Assembly: GCA_910584245.1 (NCBI GenBank)
Contig: CAJTZF010000004.1
Location: 1 to 64,000, forward strand
DNA length: 64,000 nucleotides
Reading direction: 5' to 3'
Origin: an uncultured Eubacterium sp.
Lineage (GTDB): Bacteria; Bacillota; Clostridia; Lachnospirales; Lachnospiraceae
Shown here: positions 33,346 through 41,762 of the stretch, in pieces
Position numbering within the stretch: position 1 is the stretch's first letter
Layout: the number at the start of each line of letters is the position of its first letter
The notes under the pieces: generated by a model
Database searches by the model: none
The model's input: only the letters and a program-made list of their open reading frames with translations
Told to the model about the DNA's origin: nothing
Position numbers and translations under genes: made by a program

Positions 33346-35577
33346 ATGAAAAGAAAGGTGACAAAACTTACGGCAGTTGGGCTTATTTTATCCATGACCG
33401 CTTCTCTGGCGACGGTGGGTCCCACTGTGGGGGCGGAAGAGAAGCCTGCGATAAGTCCGGTGTTGTACAAATACAAGGATGCATATACATATGGGTATGT
33501 GATTGACGACCAGAACCGCGGAGGGCTCGTTGCCTACAAAGACGGGGTAAAGCAGGAGGACGTTACGGTAAAAAAATATAACCGTAATACTGACGACCCG
33601 TTTACGCCGGAAGAGGAACAGGCATGGGACCGGGAGCAAATTGAGTTGACGCCGGGAATGACATATACGACGGAGGACGGGAAAGTCCATGAAATTACCA
33701 GTATGCTTACGAACTGGAATTTCTGTGCGGACCCAACTGCGATTGACAACAGTGACGTAGATGGCAAGCTCTATGTGTACGGGACAACCGATGAACCCGA
33801 ATATAAGGTAAATGGTTCGATGGGTGAAAATCATTATAATAACCATTCGCTGACGATTATGTCCACGAAAGACATGGTAAACTGGACAGATGAAGGGTTT
33901 ATGGATAACTTAAATTTGACAAATGAGCCGGAAGATTCGACGGATAAGAAAACGAGCGGTTGGGCGAAACCCCACGCGTGGGCGCCATCCGGGTTGAAAT
34001 ATGATGGCGACGGCGATGGAAAGGATGAGTTCTACCTGTTTTATACCGATGGAGGACAGGTCGGTTATGTGCAGAGCGATACTCCGACAGGCCCCTGGAA
34101 GGACGATTTAGGTGAGGCATTATTTAGCAAGTCGTCCCCGAACTGCGCAGATGTCGTATGGTGTTTTGACCCTGCGGTGCTTGTGGATGATAAAGGAGAC
34201 GCCTATGTGTATTTCGGGGGAGGGGTGCCGGAAGGCCAGACTGCTCACCCAAAGACGGGCCGGGTTGCGAAAATAAAGTTTGAAAAGGAAACAGGCAAGG
34301 TTTTGCCAGACGGGGACCCGCAGGTTCTGGACGCTTACTATTTTTTAGAGGACGGAGAAATTAACCAGTTTCACGGCAAGTATTTTTACTCTTACTGTAC
34401 TTCAAGTGTGCCGAAAGAAAATCCGTTTACTGGTTCCGGGCAGATCGCATGTTACGTGTCGGACGATCCGATGAATATTACCTTTGACCCGGATACCCAG
34501 GAGAGCACGGACCAGTTAAAGTATTTGGGGACGATTTTGGATAATCCAAGTGTAATATACGGCAGAACTTACAACAACCATCACCACATGCTTACGTTTA
34601 AAGGACATGAGTATATCATGTACCATTCAACGGCGCTGGAAAATATGATGTACCACACATTAAACCAGTACCGGTCTTTACATGTGGATGAGATAGAAGT
34701 CGATGAGAAAACGGATAAAATCAGTATTACACCGACGTACAAAGGAGCCTCGCAGATTGAAAACTTTAATCCATATGAGAGGATTCCCGCTACGACAACT
34801 TCTTACAGCGCTGGTGTGAAATCAGCGAAATCGGATGCTGTCAGAGCAATGGTTCTCGATAAGATCCACACAGGTGACTGGACGCGGATCAGCGGCATGG
34901 ATTTTGGTGAAAAGGGTGTGGCAAAGGTGGCCGCTGAAATTACTTCCACGACTAGCGAGGGGGCGATTGAAGTATTTATAGATGATCCGACGATTGGCAC
35001 AAACCGAATTGCCGTTATGAATGTAAAAAATACGGGTGAGGAGAAGTATGAGACGGTGGAAGCACAAATCGGAGCTGGCATAACAGGGGTGCATGATGTT
35101 TATTTTGTATTCCGCGGTTCGGATTACCGGGTGGCGTCCTGGAGCTTTACAGAAAAGCAGGATACCGTGGCGCCGACGCCAGATGTTCCGGCGTCGCAGG
35201 TGCCTGCTCCGTCCGTTGTGCCAGGGACACCAGCCCCTGTGCCATCGGCGACCGCTGCTCCAAGTGGAGACGACAAAAAAATTACGGTGGCAAAGCCAGC
35301 CATCAAAAGCGTAAAAAATGTGAAGGGGAAGAAAGCCCAGGTTACGCTGAAAAAGAAAGTAAAAGGCGCTGACGGATACGAGATCCGGTATTCACAAAAG
35401 AAGACGATGAAGGCAGCTAAAAAGGTTACGTTAAAGAAAGCCGGTCTGTTGAAGGCGACGCTTAAAGGACTTAAAAAGAAAACGTATTATGTCCAGGCGA
35501 GGGCGTATAAAGCAGTTGGCGGCAAGAAATTGTACAGTGGCTGGAGTGCCAGGAAACAAGTAAAAATAAAAAGATAG
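33346..35577 (+). CDS. secreted GH43 glycosidase with CBM6 and lysine-rich C-terminal module (copy 2)
   Basis: A 743-residue paralogue of the preceding enzyme with the same order: signal peptide (MKRKVTKLTAVGLILSM), GH43 propeller with catalytic Asp129 in NFCADPTAI, Asp in WCFDPAVL and Glu in EDGEINQFHGKYF. CBM6-like domain, Pro/Ala/Val linker and lysine-rich FN3-like module follow. Differences from copy 1 are concentrated near the active-site loops: a shorter insert after GFMDN and another near KYFYSYCTSS. These could change specificity. ATG 33346 has GGAGG upstream; an earlier in-frame ATG lies before the terminator stem and is excluded. Codon choice differs enough from copy 1 to suggest an old duplication. 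Confidence 0.88.
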   Translation: MKRKVTKLTAVGLILSMTASLATVGPTVGAEEKPAISPVLYKYKDAYTYGYVIDDQNRGGLVAYKDGVKQEDVTVKKYNRNTDDPFTPEEEQAWDREQIELTPGMTYTTEDGKVHEITSMLTNWNFCADPTAIDNSDVDGKLYVYGTTDEPEYKVNGSMGENHYNNHSLTIMSTKDMVNWTDEGFMDNLNLTNEPEDSTDKKTSGWAKPHAWAPSGLKYDGDGDGKDEFYLFYTDGGQVGYVQSDTPTGPWKDDLGEALFSKSSPNCADVVWCFDPAVLVDDKGDAYVYFGGGVPEGQTAHPKTGRVAKIKFEKETGKVLPDGDPQVLDAYYFLEDGEINQFHGKYFYSYCTSSVPKENPFTGSGQIACYVSDDPMNITFDPDTQESTDQLKYLGTILDNPSVIYGRTYNNHHHMLTFKGHEYIMYHSTALENMMYHTLNQYRSLHVDEIEVDEKTDKISITPTYKGASQIENFNPYERIPATTTSYSAGVKSAKSDAVRAMVLDKIHTGDWTRISGMDFGEKGVAKVAAEITSTTSEGAIEVFIDDPTIGTNRIAVMNVKNTGEEKYETVEAQIGAGITGVHDVYFVFRGSDYRVASWSFTEKQDTVAPTPDVPASQVPAPSVVPGTPAPVPSATAAPSGDDKKITVAKPAIKSVKNVKGKKAQVTLKKKVKGADGYEIRYSQKKTMKAAKKVTLKKAGLLKATLKGLKKKTYYVQARAYKAVGGKKLYSGWSARKQVKIKR

Positions 35578-35586
35578 AAAAATTTA

Positions 35587-35616
35587 TTGACATCTGCACA
35601 ATAGTTGTGTTACCAT
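35587..35616 (+). promoter_or_regulatory. promoter of the pheS T-box leader
   Basis: A perfect TTGACA (35587-35592) and TACCAT (35611-35616) are spaced by 18 bp. Transcription from here would read the whole T-box leader before pheS. Confidence 0.65.
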
Positions 35617-35627
35617 GATGTCAGATC

Positions 35628-35966
35628 AAAAAGGCTAGGATGGTGCAGGAAGTTATGAACTTCCACAGACAGTTATTTTCCGACAGAGAGGCAGGATCAC
35701 CGGCTGAAAGTCTTGCCAGGTTCAGGTAGCTGTTGAATTTCACACCGGAGTTTCGCTTTTGAAAGGCAGCGGTTTTTGTACCGCAGTGCGAGTAGGAAGT
35801 GACGGGGAAGCACGTTACGCAGCAAATGAGAGTCCGGCACGGCAATCCTGACAGCGTGGTTCAGCGCTCGGAGGAAGGCAGTGATGGAAATCTGGGTGGT
35901 ACCACGGAGCATATGTCCGTCCCTTGCAAGTGAGAAAATAAATTTGCGGGGGATGGGCTTTTTTGA
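35628..35966 (+). promoter_or_regulatory. T-box riboswitch, phenylalanine-specific
   Basis: The leader controls pheS-pheT by sensing uncharged tRNA-Phe. The T-box sequence GGGTGGTACCACGG is at 35894-35907 and would form the antiterminator that pairs with the tRNA acceptor end. In Stem I the GAGAGG and GGCTGAAAG blocks (35683-35710) are visible. The specifier triplet reads TTC (Phe) at about 35739-35741 in TGAATTTCACACC. The competing terminator is formed by CCGTCCCTTGCAA (from 35917) and TTTGCGGGGGATGG (to 35955), followed by CTTTTTTG. The first structural gene downstream encodes phenylalanyl-tRNA synthetase, in agreement with the specifier. Confidence 0.93.
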
Positions 35967-36010
35967 TTATTACTGTGAAAGTAAGCCAGTTAATGATGGA
36001 GGAGAAGACG

Positions 36011-37030
36011 ATGAAAGAAAAACTTGAACAAATTATGCGGGACGCCCTGTCCCAGATTGAGCAATCGCAGGAGCTGGATAAGCTAAACGATATCCGCGTG
36101 GCTTTTCTGGGGAAGAAAGGCGAACTCACGAGTGTTCTCAAGTCAATGAAGGATGTGGCGCCGGAAGAAAGGCCAAAACTGGGTCAGCTTGTCAATGAGG
36201 CAAGAAAGGATCTCGAGACAAGGCTTGAAGCAAAAAAGGCGGCTTTTGCCAAAAAGCTCCGCGAAGAGAAAATGAAAGCGGAAGTGATTGATGTAACTCT
36301 TCCCGGCAAGAAGCTGAATATAGGGCACCGTCATCCTAGTACGATTGCGCTTGAAGAGGTAGAGAAAATATTTGTGGGAATGGGATATGAGGTTGTGGAA
36401 GGGCCGGAAATTGAATATGATTATTATAACTTCGAGGCGCTGAATATACCGGCGAACCATCCGGCTAAGGATGAGCAGGATACATTTTATATTAATGACC
36501 AGTTTCTTCTCCGCACACAGACATCATCGGTACAGGTGCGCGTGATGGAACAGGGGAAGCTTCCAATCCGCATGATTGCGCCAGGGAGAGTGTTCCGTTC
36601 CGATGAGGTGGATGCGACTCACTCGCCCTCATTCCACCAGATTGAGGGACTTGTCGTCGACAAGCATGTCACATTTGCCGATTTAAAGGGGACTTTGGCG
36701 GAGTTTGCCAAGGCGCTGTTCGGAGAAGATACGAAAGTTAAATTCCGCCCGCACCATTTTCCATTTACGGAGCCAAGTGCCGAGATGGATGTGACTTGTT
36801 TTAAATGTGGCGGAAAGGGATGCCGTTTCTGCAAGGGGGAAGGATGGATTGAGATTCTCGGCTGCGGCATGGTGCATCCGCATGTGCTGGAGATGAGTAA
36901 TATTGACCCGGAAGAATATACGGGATTTGCTTTTGGCGTAGGTCTGGAGCGTATCGCACTTTTAAAATATGAGATTGACGACATGAGGCTGCTTTATGAA
37001 AATGATAAGCGGTTTCTGGAGCAGTTCTAG
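36011..37030 (+). CDS. pheS: phenylalanine--tRNA ligase alpha subunit
   Basis: A 339-residue alpha subunit of the (alpha-beta)2 enzyme that charges tRNA-Phe. The N-terminal coiled coil (ELDKLNDIRVAFLGKKGE) contacts tRNA. The class II core has motif 2 RVFRSDEVDATHSPSFHQ and motif 3 GFAFGVGLERIALLKY near the C-terminus. A CFKCGGKGCRFCKGEG insertion carries four Cys that could bind zinc, as in many Firmicute enzymes. ATG 36011 has GGAGG 8 nt upstream; the frame is open from 35963. Expression is controlled by the T-box upstream. Confidence 0.97.
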   Translation: MKEKLEQIMRDALSQIEQSQELDKLNDIRVAFLGKKGELTSVLKSMKDVAPEERPKLGQLVNEARKDLETRLEAKKAAFAKKLREEKMKAEVIDVTLPGKKLNIGHRHPSTIALEEVEKIFVGMGYEVVEGPEIEYDYYNFEALNIPANHPAKDEQDTFYINDQFLLRTQTSSVQVRVMEQGKLPIRMIAPGRVFRSDEVDATHSPSFHQIEGLVVDKHVTFADLKGTLAEFAKALFGEDTKVKFRPHHFPFTEPSAEMDVTCFKCGGKGCRFCKGEGWIEILGCGMVHPHVLEMSNIDPEEYTGFAFGVGLERIALLKYEIDDMRLLYENDKRFLEQF

Positions 37031-37044
37031 GAAGGAGAAAGACA

Positions 37045-39483
37045 ATGAATACACCATTATCATGGATTAAGGCATATGTTCCCGATTTGGATTGTACCGA
37101 AAAAGAGTATATGGATGCGATGACTCTTTCCGGCACGAAAGTGGAGGGATTTGAAAAATTTGATGAAGATTTAGATAAAATTATAGTGGGGAAAATTGAA
37201 AAGATCGAGAAGCACCCGGATGCGGATAAGCTGGTTGTGTGCCAGGTGGCAGTGGATGAGGCCGGCACACAGGTCCAGATCGTTACCGGGGCGTCGAATG
37301 TGAAGGAGGGCCAGAAGGTTCCGGTCGTTCTCGACGGCGGCCGGGTCGCTGGCGGGCATGACGGTTCCAAAACACCGGGAGGAATCAAAATCAAAAAGGG
37401 AAAGCTCCGCGGTGTGGAGTCATGCGGTATGATGTGTTCCATTGAGGAGCTTGGTTCCTCAAAAGAATTTTATCCAGATGCGCCAGAGGATGGTATTTAT
37501 ATTTTGAGTGACAATCCGGAGTACTGTCAAGCGGCAGTCGGAAGTGATGCGATCGATCTTTTGGGATTGCGGGATGCCAATATTGAATATGAGGTGACAT
37601 CGAACCGGGTGGATTGCTTTGGCGTGATCGGGATTGCGAGAGAGGCGGCGGCGACATTCCGGAAGCCGTTCTGTCCGCCCGTTGTGAAAGAGGTCGGCAA
37701 TGATGAGAGTGCTCAGGATTATATTTCGGTAGAGGTTGAGAACGGGCAGCTCTGCTGCCGGTATGTGGCACGGGTGGTGAAAGATATCCGGATCGCCCCG
37801 TCGCCGGAGTGGATGCAGAGAAGGCTCGCTGCCTGCGGCATCCGTCCGATCAATAATATCGTGGATATTACCAATTATGTGATGGAGGAGTATTCCCAGC
37901 CAATGCACGCCTACGATCTCGATACGATTTCGGGCCGCAGGATTGTAGTGAGAAATGCAAAAAAGGGCGAGACCTTCACGACCCTGGATGGCCAGGAGAG
38001 GGCGCTGGACGATTCTATTTTGATGATCTGTGACGGGGAAAAGCCAGTTGGTATCGCCGGTATTATGGGCGGGGAGAATTCCAAAATTACGGATGATGTG
38101 ACGACGATGCTGTTTGAGGCGGCCTGCTTTGATGGAACGAATATCCGTTTGTCCGGTAAAAAGCTGGGAATGCGGACGGATGCGCAGGCCAAATTTGAGA
38201 AGGGGCTGGACCCGAATACGGCGATGGAAGCGATGAACCGTGCCTGCCAGCTAATTGAGGAGCTGGGGGCCGGGACGGTAGTCGGCGGATGCGTGGACGT
38301 TTATCCGGAGAAGAGAGAGGAAGAGACGGTGGCGTACGACCCCGCCCGTATCAACGCCCTGCTCGGGACAGATATTAGCGAAGCCGAAATGGTGAAATAT
38401 TTTGAGATGGTTGATCTGTGCGTCGATAAGGAAAACCGGTTTGTCCATGTGCCGACGTGGAGGCAGGACATACACTGCATGGCGGATCTGGCCGAGGAGG
38501 TTGCGAGATTTTACGGCTATGATAAAATACCGGCCACACTTCCGAACGGTGAAGCGACGATGGGAGGTCTTTCCAGCCAGACGGTGATCGAAAATATAGC
38601 GCGATATGTTGTCGAGCAGGCCGGCTTCTGTGAGGGCATGAGTTATTCGTTTGAAAGCCCGAAAGTATTCGATAAACTGCTGATTCCGGAGGACAGTCCC
38701 GTGAGACGTGCGATTGTCATTTCCAATCCGCTGGGCGAGGATTACAGTATTATGAGAACGCTGCCGCTGAACGGTATACTTACCTCTCTTTCTACCAATT
38801 ATAATCGAAGGAACAAGGATGTGAGGTTATATGAACTTGCGAATATTTACATCCCGAAATCCCTGCCGCTGGATGAGCTTCCGGACGAGAGAAAGCAGCT
38901 GACGCTTGGAATGTATGGGGAAGGTGATTTCTTTGATATGAAGGGCGTTGTGGAGGGTGTTTTCGATAAGCTTGGCATACGTCAGGATCTTATATTTAAA
39001 CCGGCGGATGACCGGCCGTATCTTCATCCGGGCCGGAAGGCGGACATCATTGCCGGGGAGACGGCAATCGGCTTCCTTGGTGAGATTCATCCCGATGTGC
39101 TGGATAATTATAACATCGGAACGAAGGCGTACGTGGCAGTTCTGGATGTGAAGATGCTCGCCGGGCTTGCAGATTTTGGCGTCAAATATAAGGGCGTTGC
39201 AAAATTCCCGGCGGTCACGAGAGATATATCCCTCGTGATGAAAAAGGAAGTTCTCGCCGGGCAGGTAGAAGCCGTTATCCATAAGTACGGAGGAAAGCTT
39301 TTGGAGAGCTGCCGGCTGTTCGATGTGTACGAGGGTGAGCAGATCGGGCCGGACGAAAAATCGCTCGCCTATTCGATACAGTTCCGTGCGGCCGACCGGA
39401 CACTGGAAGATAAGGACGTAACGGAGGTTATGACGAAAATACTGAACAAAATGGAGGCGTTAGGAGTGAAAATTAGGCAATAG
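37045..39483 (+). CDS. pheT: phenylalanine--tRNA ligase beta subunit
   Basis: An 812-residue beta subunit, the usual bacterial length. In order: an EMAP/OB-type tRNA-binding domain (KHPDADKLVVCQVAVDEAG, about residues 40-150), B3/B4 editing domain (VTSNRVDCFGVIGIAREAA onward) with the NNIVDITNYVMEEYSQPMHAYD block, B5, the catalytic-like domain without activity, and the C-terminal anticodon-binding FDX-ACB domain (KFPAVTRDISLVMKKE). It lies 14 nt after pheS with AAGGAG before the ATG, in one transcript. Confidence 0.97.
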   Translation: MNTPLSWIKAYVPDLDCTEKEYMDAMTLSGTKVEGFEKFDEDLDKIIVGKIEKIEKHPDADKLVVCQVAVDEAGTQVQIVTGASNVKEGQKVPVVLDGGRVAGGHDGSKTPGGIKIKKGKLRGVESCGMMCSIEELGSSKEFYPDAPEDGIYILSDNPEYCQAAVGSDAIDLLGLRDANIEYEVTSNRVDCFGVIGIAREAAATFRKPFCPPVVKEVGNDESAQDYISVEVENGQLCCRYVARVVKDIRIAPSPEWMQRRLAACGIRPINNIVDITNYVMEEYSQPMHAYDLDTISGRRIVVRNAKKGETFTTLDGQERALDDSILMICDGEKPVGIAGIMGGENSKITDDVTTMLFEAACFDGTNIRLSGKKLGMRTDAQAKFEKGLDPNTAMEAMNRACQLIEELGAGTVVGGCVDVYPEKREEETVAYDPARINALLGTDISEAEMVKYFEMVDLCVDKENRFVHVPTWRQDIHCMADLAEEVARFYGYDKIPATLPNGEATMGGLSSQTVIENIARYVVEQAGFCEGMSYSFESPKVFDKLLIPEDSPVRRAIVISNPLGEDYSIMRTLPLNGILTSLSTNYNRRNKDVRLYELANIYIPKSLPLDELPDERKQLTLGMYGEGDFFDMKGVVEGVFDKLGIRQDLIFKPADDRPYLHPGRKADIIAGETAIGFLGEIHPDVLDNYNIGTKAYVAVLDVKMLAGLADFGVKYKGVAKFPAVTRDISLVMKKEVLAGQVEAVIHKYGGKLLESCRLFDVYEGEQIGPDEKSLAYSIQFRAADRTLEDKDVTEVMTKILNKMEALGVKIRQ

Positions 39484-39503
39484 TTTGCCCTGGAGGTTTT
39501 ATT

Positions 39504-40001
39504 TTGAAAAAGCTGATTCGTAATATGCTGGCACTTGCTTTTGTTGGTTATATGATATTGCTGATCTATTTCCTGTTTTTTAGTGAGGAATATGGACGTA
39601 CGAGGCATTTTTTGAATTATCAGTATAATTTTACGCCGTTCCGCGAAATATCCCGGTTTATCAAATACCGGGATGTCGTGGGACTGGATGCGTTTCTGAT
39701 TAACATTGTGGGAAATGTAGTTGTTTTCATGCCCTTTGGTTTTTTTATTCCGGGTTTGGAAAAAAGGAAGCTGGGACCGTTTCTAAACTTTTTGAAAATT
39801 ACAGCTTTTGGATTTCTGTTCAGCCTGATGGTGGAGACGATTCAGCTGGTGTCCAAGGTTGGATGCTTTGATGTAGATGATCTGATATTAAATACGGTAG
39901 GCGTCGCCCTGGGATGCGTCTGTTACAGCATTTGCCATAAACTATTCGGGTGGTACCGGAGGCGCAGAAACCGAAGAAAAAAGGAGAGGGAGAAGGAATG
40001 A
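39504..40001 (+). CDS. VanZ-like membrane protein
   Basis: A 165-residue protein with four or five hydrophobic helices. It carries the VanZ-family features FNLIPFREI-like NFTPFREISRF, FLINIVGNVVVFMPFGFFIP and SLMVETIQLV, followed by the FDVDDLILNTVGVALG block. VanZ of Tn1546 gives low-level teicoplanin resistance, but most chromosomal members have no known role, and no resistance genes are adjacent. The start is TTG 39504 with TGGAGG 7 nt upstream. The stop overlaps the next ATG (ATGA). The C-terminus is very basic. Confidence 0.85.
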   Translation: MKKLIRNMLALAFVGYMILLIYFLFFSEEYGRTRHFLNYQYNFTPFREISRFIKYRDVVGLDAFLINIVGNVVVFMPFGFFIPGLEKRKLGPFLNFLKITAFGFLFSLMVETIQLVSKVGCFDVDDLILNTVGVALGCVCYSICHKLFGWYRRRRNRRKKEREKE

Positions 40002-40327
40002 AAATACGTATTAGAAAAAAAAGAAAAATACAGTTTACGGATAAAAAGCATCCGTTGGCTGGAATTATTTCCACATTGATTGCCTTCGTTTCCCTCTTCC
40101 TCATGATCGGCCTATTTATACACTCTGGCATGGAGAAGGGGAATGGCGGGCTAATGTATGGCTATTTGGGCGTGTTGAACCTGGTCCTGTCGCTGGCTGG
40201 GTTTATCCTTTCCCTGAGATGCTATAAAAAGGAAGAGGTCTACATGTTGACCGCCACGATCGGGTCGGTGCTGAATGGCATTATTGTTATTTTGTTTTTA
40301 GTTCTGTATTTTTGGGGAACACTGTGA
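39998..40327 (+). CDS. small membrane protein (DUF6142-like)
   Basis: A 109-residue protein with a very basic N-terminus (KIRIRKKRKIQFTDKKHP) and three hydrophobic helices: GIISTLIAFVSLFLMIGLFI, YLGVLNLVLSLAGFILSL and ATIGSVLNGIIVILFLVLY. It resembles a Lachnospiraceae family that I believe is DUF6142; the label is from memory. It overlaps the VanZ-like gene by 4 nt (ATGA), so the two are coupled. No function is known. Confidence 0.7.
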   Translation: MKIRIRKKRKIQFTDKKHPLAGIISTLIAFVSLFLMIGLFIHSGMEKGNGGLMYGYLGVLNLVLSLAGFILSLRCYKKEEVYMLTATIGSVLNGIIVILFLVLYFWGTL

Positions 40328-40352
40328 GCCTGCGTAAAATGCAAATCCGGGT

Positions 40353-41174
40353 TTAAGAGCGGCGGGGTTCATCAAATTCCTCGAGCGACAATATTTTGGA
40401 CGAGATTTTTAGCTGCCGGAAGTGCCGCTTGTACTCCTCGCCCGAGAGTTCTTCCAGAAAGTTGACAGGAAAATTTTTGTCATATCCCTTTCGGATCAGG
40501 GCAGAGGCCGCTTTGTTGTATGCGATGGCGGCCTCTGTTTCGGTTGCGTACCGCCCGACGATAAACTCGCCATTTAGGTGGATCCTTGCCTCGTAGACGG
40601 TTTTGCCCTTATGGACTTTGCGGAAAACACCGTGGTACCGGTTGATGATTTGTATATTTTCATAGCGGAAATCCCGTTGGTTTCCATTTACAAAGAGGAA
40701 GTCCCGTCCCGCCACCCCATAATTTTTTATGCCGTAGCGCGATAAAATATTGACCTGCATGCCGTAATCGCTTACGCACAAATGACCGCCCCGGCGCATA
40801 ATGGAGTGGTTGGAATAATAAAACAGGTCATCGATATCGAAAATGTAATAGTCGTGGGGGGAAAAATAGTATTGAAAGAAGTTTCTCCGAAGATAAATCG
40901 GGGTTTTGATGTAAATACCGTTATCGCGGAAATTTACAAGGGTGACCCACTTTTTAAAAGGAAGAGCCGCCTTATTTCCGGGGTTATGCGTTATGTATGA
41001 GTCGAGGGAATAGCTGGGACTGTACAGCAGGGTGCCGGCCATCTCGTAAGCGCGGGCGGCCTCTGTTTCGGTGGGGAAGCTGCCCAGGCTGATATGTTTG
41101 CTTTTAAAGGTAATGGAACTGCGGTAATATTGGGTTCCATCTTTTTTTGTGGCCGCGTACACCCCTTTTTTCAT
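40353..41174 (-). CDS. protein with two AP2-type DNA-binding domains
   Basis: A 273-residue protein with an AP2-like fold at each end. Residues 3-50 read GVYAATKKDGTQYYRSSITF then LGSFPTETEAARAYEMA, and residues about 180-240 read YHGVFRKVHKGKTVYEARIH then GRYATETEAAIAYNKAA; both keep the Gly-Val, Ala-x-Ile and EAAxAY pattern of AP2 domains. The middle (NGNQRDFRYENIQIIN) looks like an HNH homing-endonuclease core with its catalytic His residues missing. AP2 domains in bacteria and phages usually accompany HNH nucleases. The start is uncertain; ATG 41174 is the best candidate, with AAGGGAG 11 nt upstream. A DNA-binding role is inferred. Confidence 0.75.
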   Translation of the reverse strand: MKKGVYAATKKDGTQYYRSSITFKSKHISLGSFPTETEAARAYEMAGTLLYSPSYSLDSYITHNPGNKAALPFKKWVTLVNFRDNGIYIKTPIYLRRNFFQYYFSPHDYYIFDIDDLFYYSNHSIMRRGGHLCVSDYGMQVNILSRYGIKNYGVAGRDFLFVNGNQRDFRYENIQIINRYHGVFRKVHKGKTVYEARIHLNGEFIVGRYATETEAAIAYNKAASALIRKGYDKNFPVNFLEELSGEEYKRHFRQLKISSKILSLEEFDEPRRS

Positions 41175-41272
41175 TCCCTGATACACTCCCTTCTCCGCAC
41201 GGAAACATTTGTTCAATGAGAGTATACCAGAAAAAGAGGAAGAACACAAGTGCTTTGGCGCCGGCGTATCCG

Positions 41273-41683
41273 TCACGTCTTGCCGGAGGGGTTCAGTACC
41301 TTTTCATAAAACAATCCGACGATAAACCAAAGAGGGGCGTAGTCCAACCGTACGATCCCTTTTATATTGTGTTTTGCATCACTGTAGTCCCAGGGGCAGC
41401 AGTGCTTTTTTTTGAGAAATTTTCCCGTTCCATATTCAGTGGCAAAAATACACGTAGTGTAAACCACGCCCCGGAAAAAAACGTTCGTATTTTTTATGAG
41501 CTTGTGAATTGGCTGGATCAATGACGCCATGCCGTATATAGGAAACATCCACATGGATGTCCGGCAGGTAAGCTTTTTATTTTTCCGGGAAACGATGGAG
41601 TGGAGCCCTGTCCAAAGGCATTCAAATCCCCATCCGTACACGCCGCATTTAATGAAATTTTTGGTGGAATTGTGTATTCTCAT
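41273..41683 (-). CDS. PF06541-type membrane protein (putative ABC-transporter type IV)
   Basis: A 136-residue membrane protein. It keeps the family pattern: CGVYGWGFECLWTGL, SMWMFPIYGMAS, FFRGVVYTTCIFATEYGTG and CCPWDYSDAKHNIKGIVRLDY, ending with a WFIVGLFYEK helix. Despite the family name no transport function has been shown, to my knowledge. ATG 41683 has GGAGA 5 nt upstream; the frame is open to 41752. It lies between the repeat-containing STAND gene and the AP2 gene on the same strand, so the three may share transcripts. Confidence 0.8.
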   Translation of the reverse strand: MRIHNSTKNFIKCGVYGWGFECLWTGLHSIVSRKNKKLTCRTSMWMFPIYGMASLIQPIHKLIKNTNVFFRGVVYTTCIFATEYGTGKFLKKKHCCPWDYSDAKHNIKGIVRLDYAPLWFIVGLFYEKVLNPSGKT

Positions 41684-41762
41684 GATATTCTCCGTTGTCC
41701 GTGGTTTTCTTAATTTCATTTTGGACAGAAATGAAGAAAATATTCGTGACAACGGAGTAAAT

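Noticed and set aside
39504..40001. Glycopeptide resistance through vanZ
   Set aside because: No van cluster is present; VanZ-like proteins without resistance are common in Clostridia.
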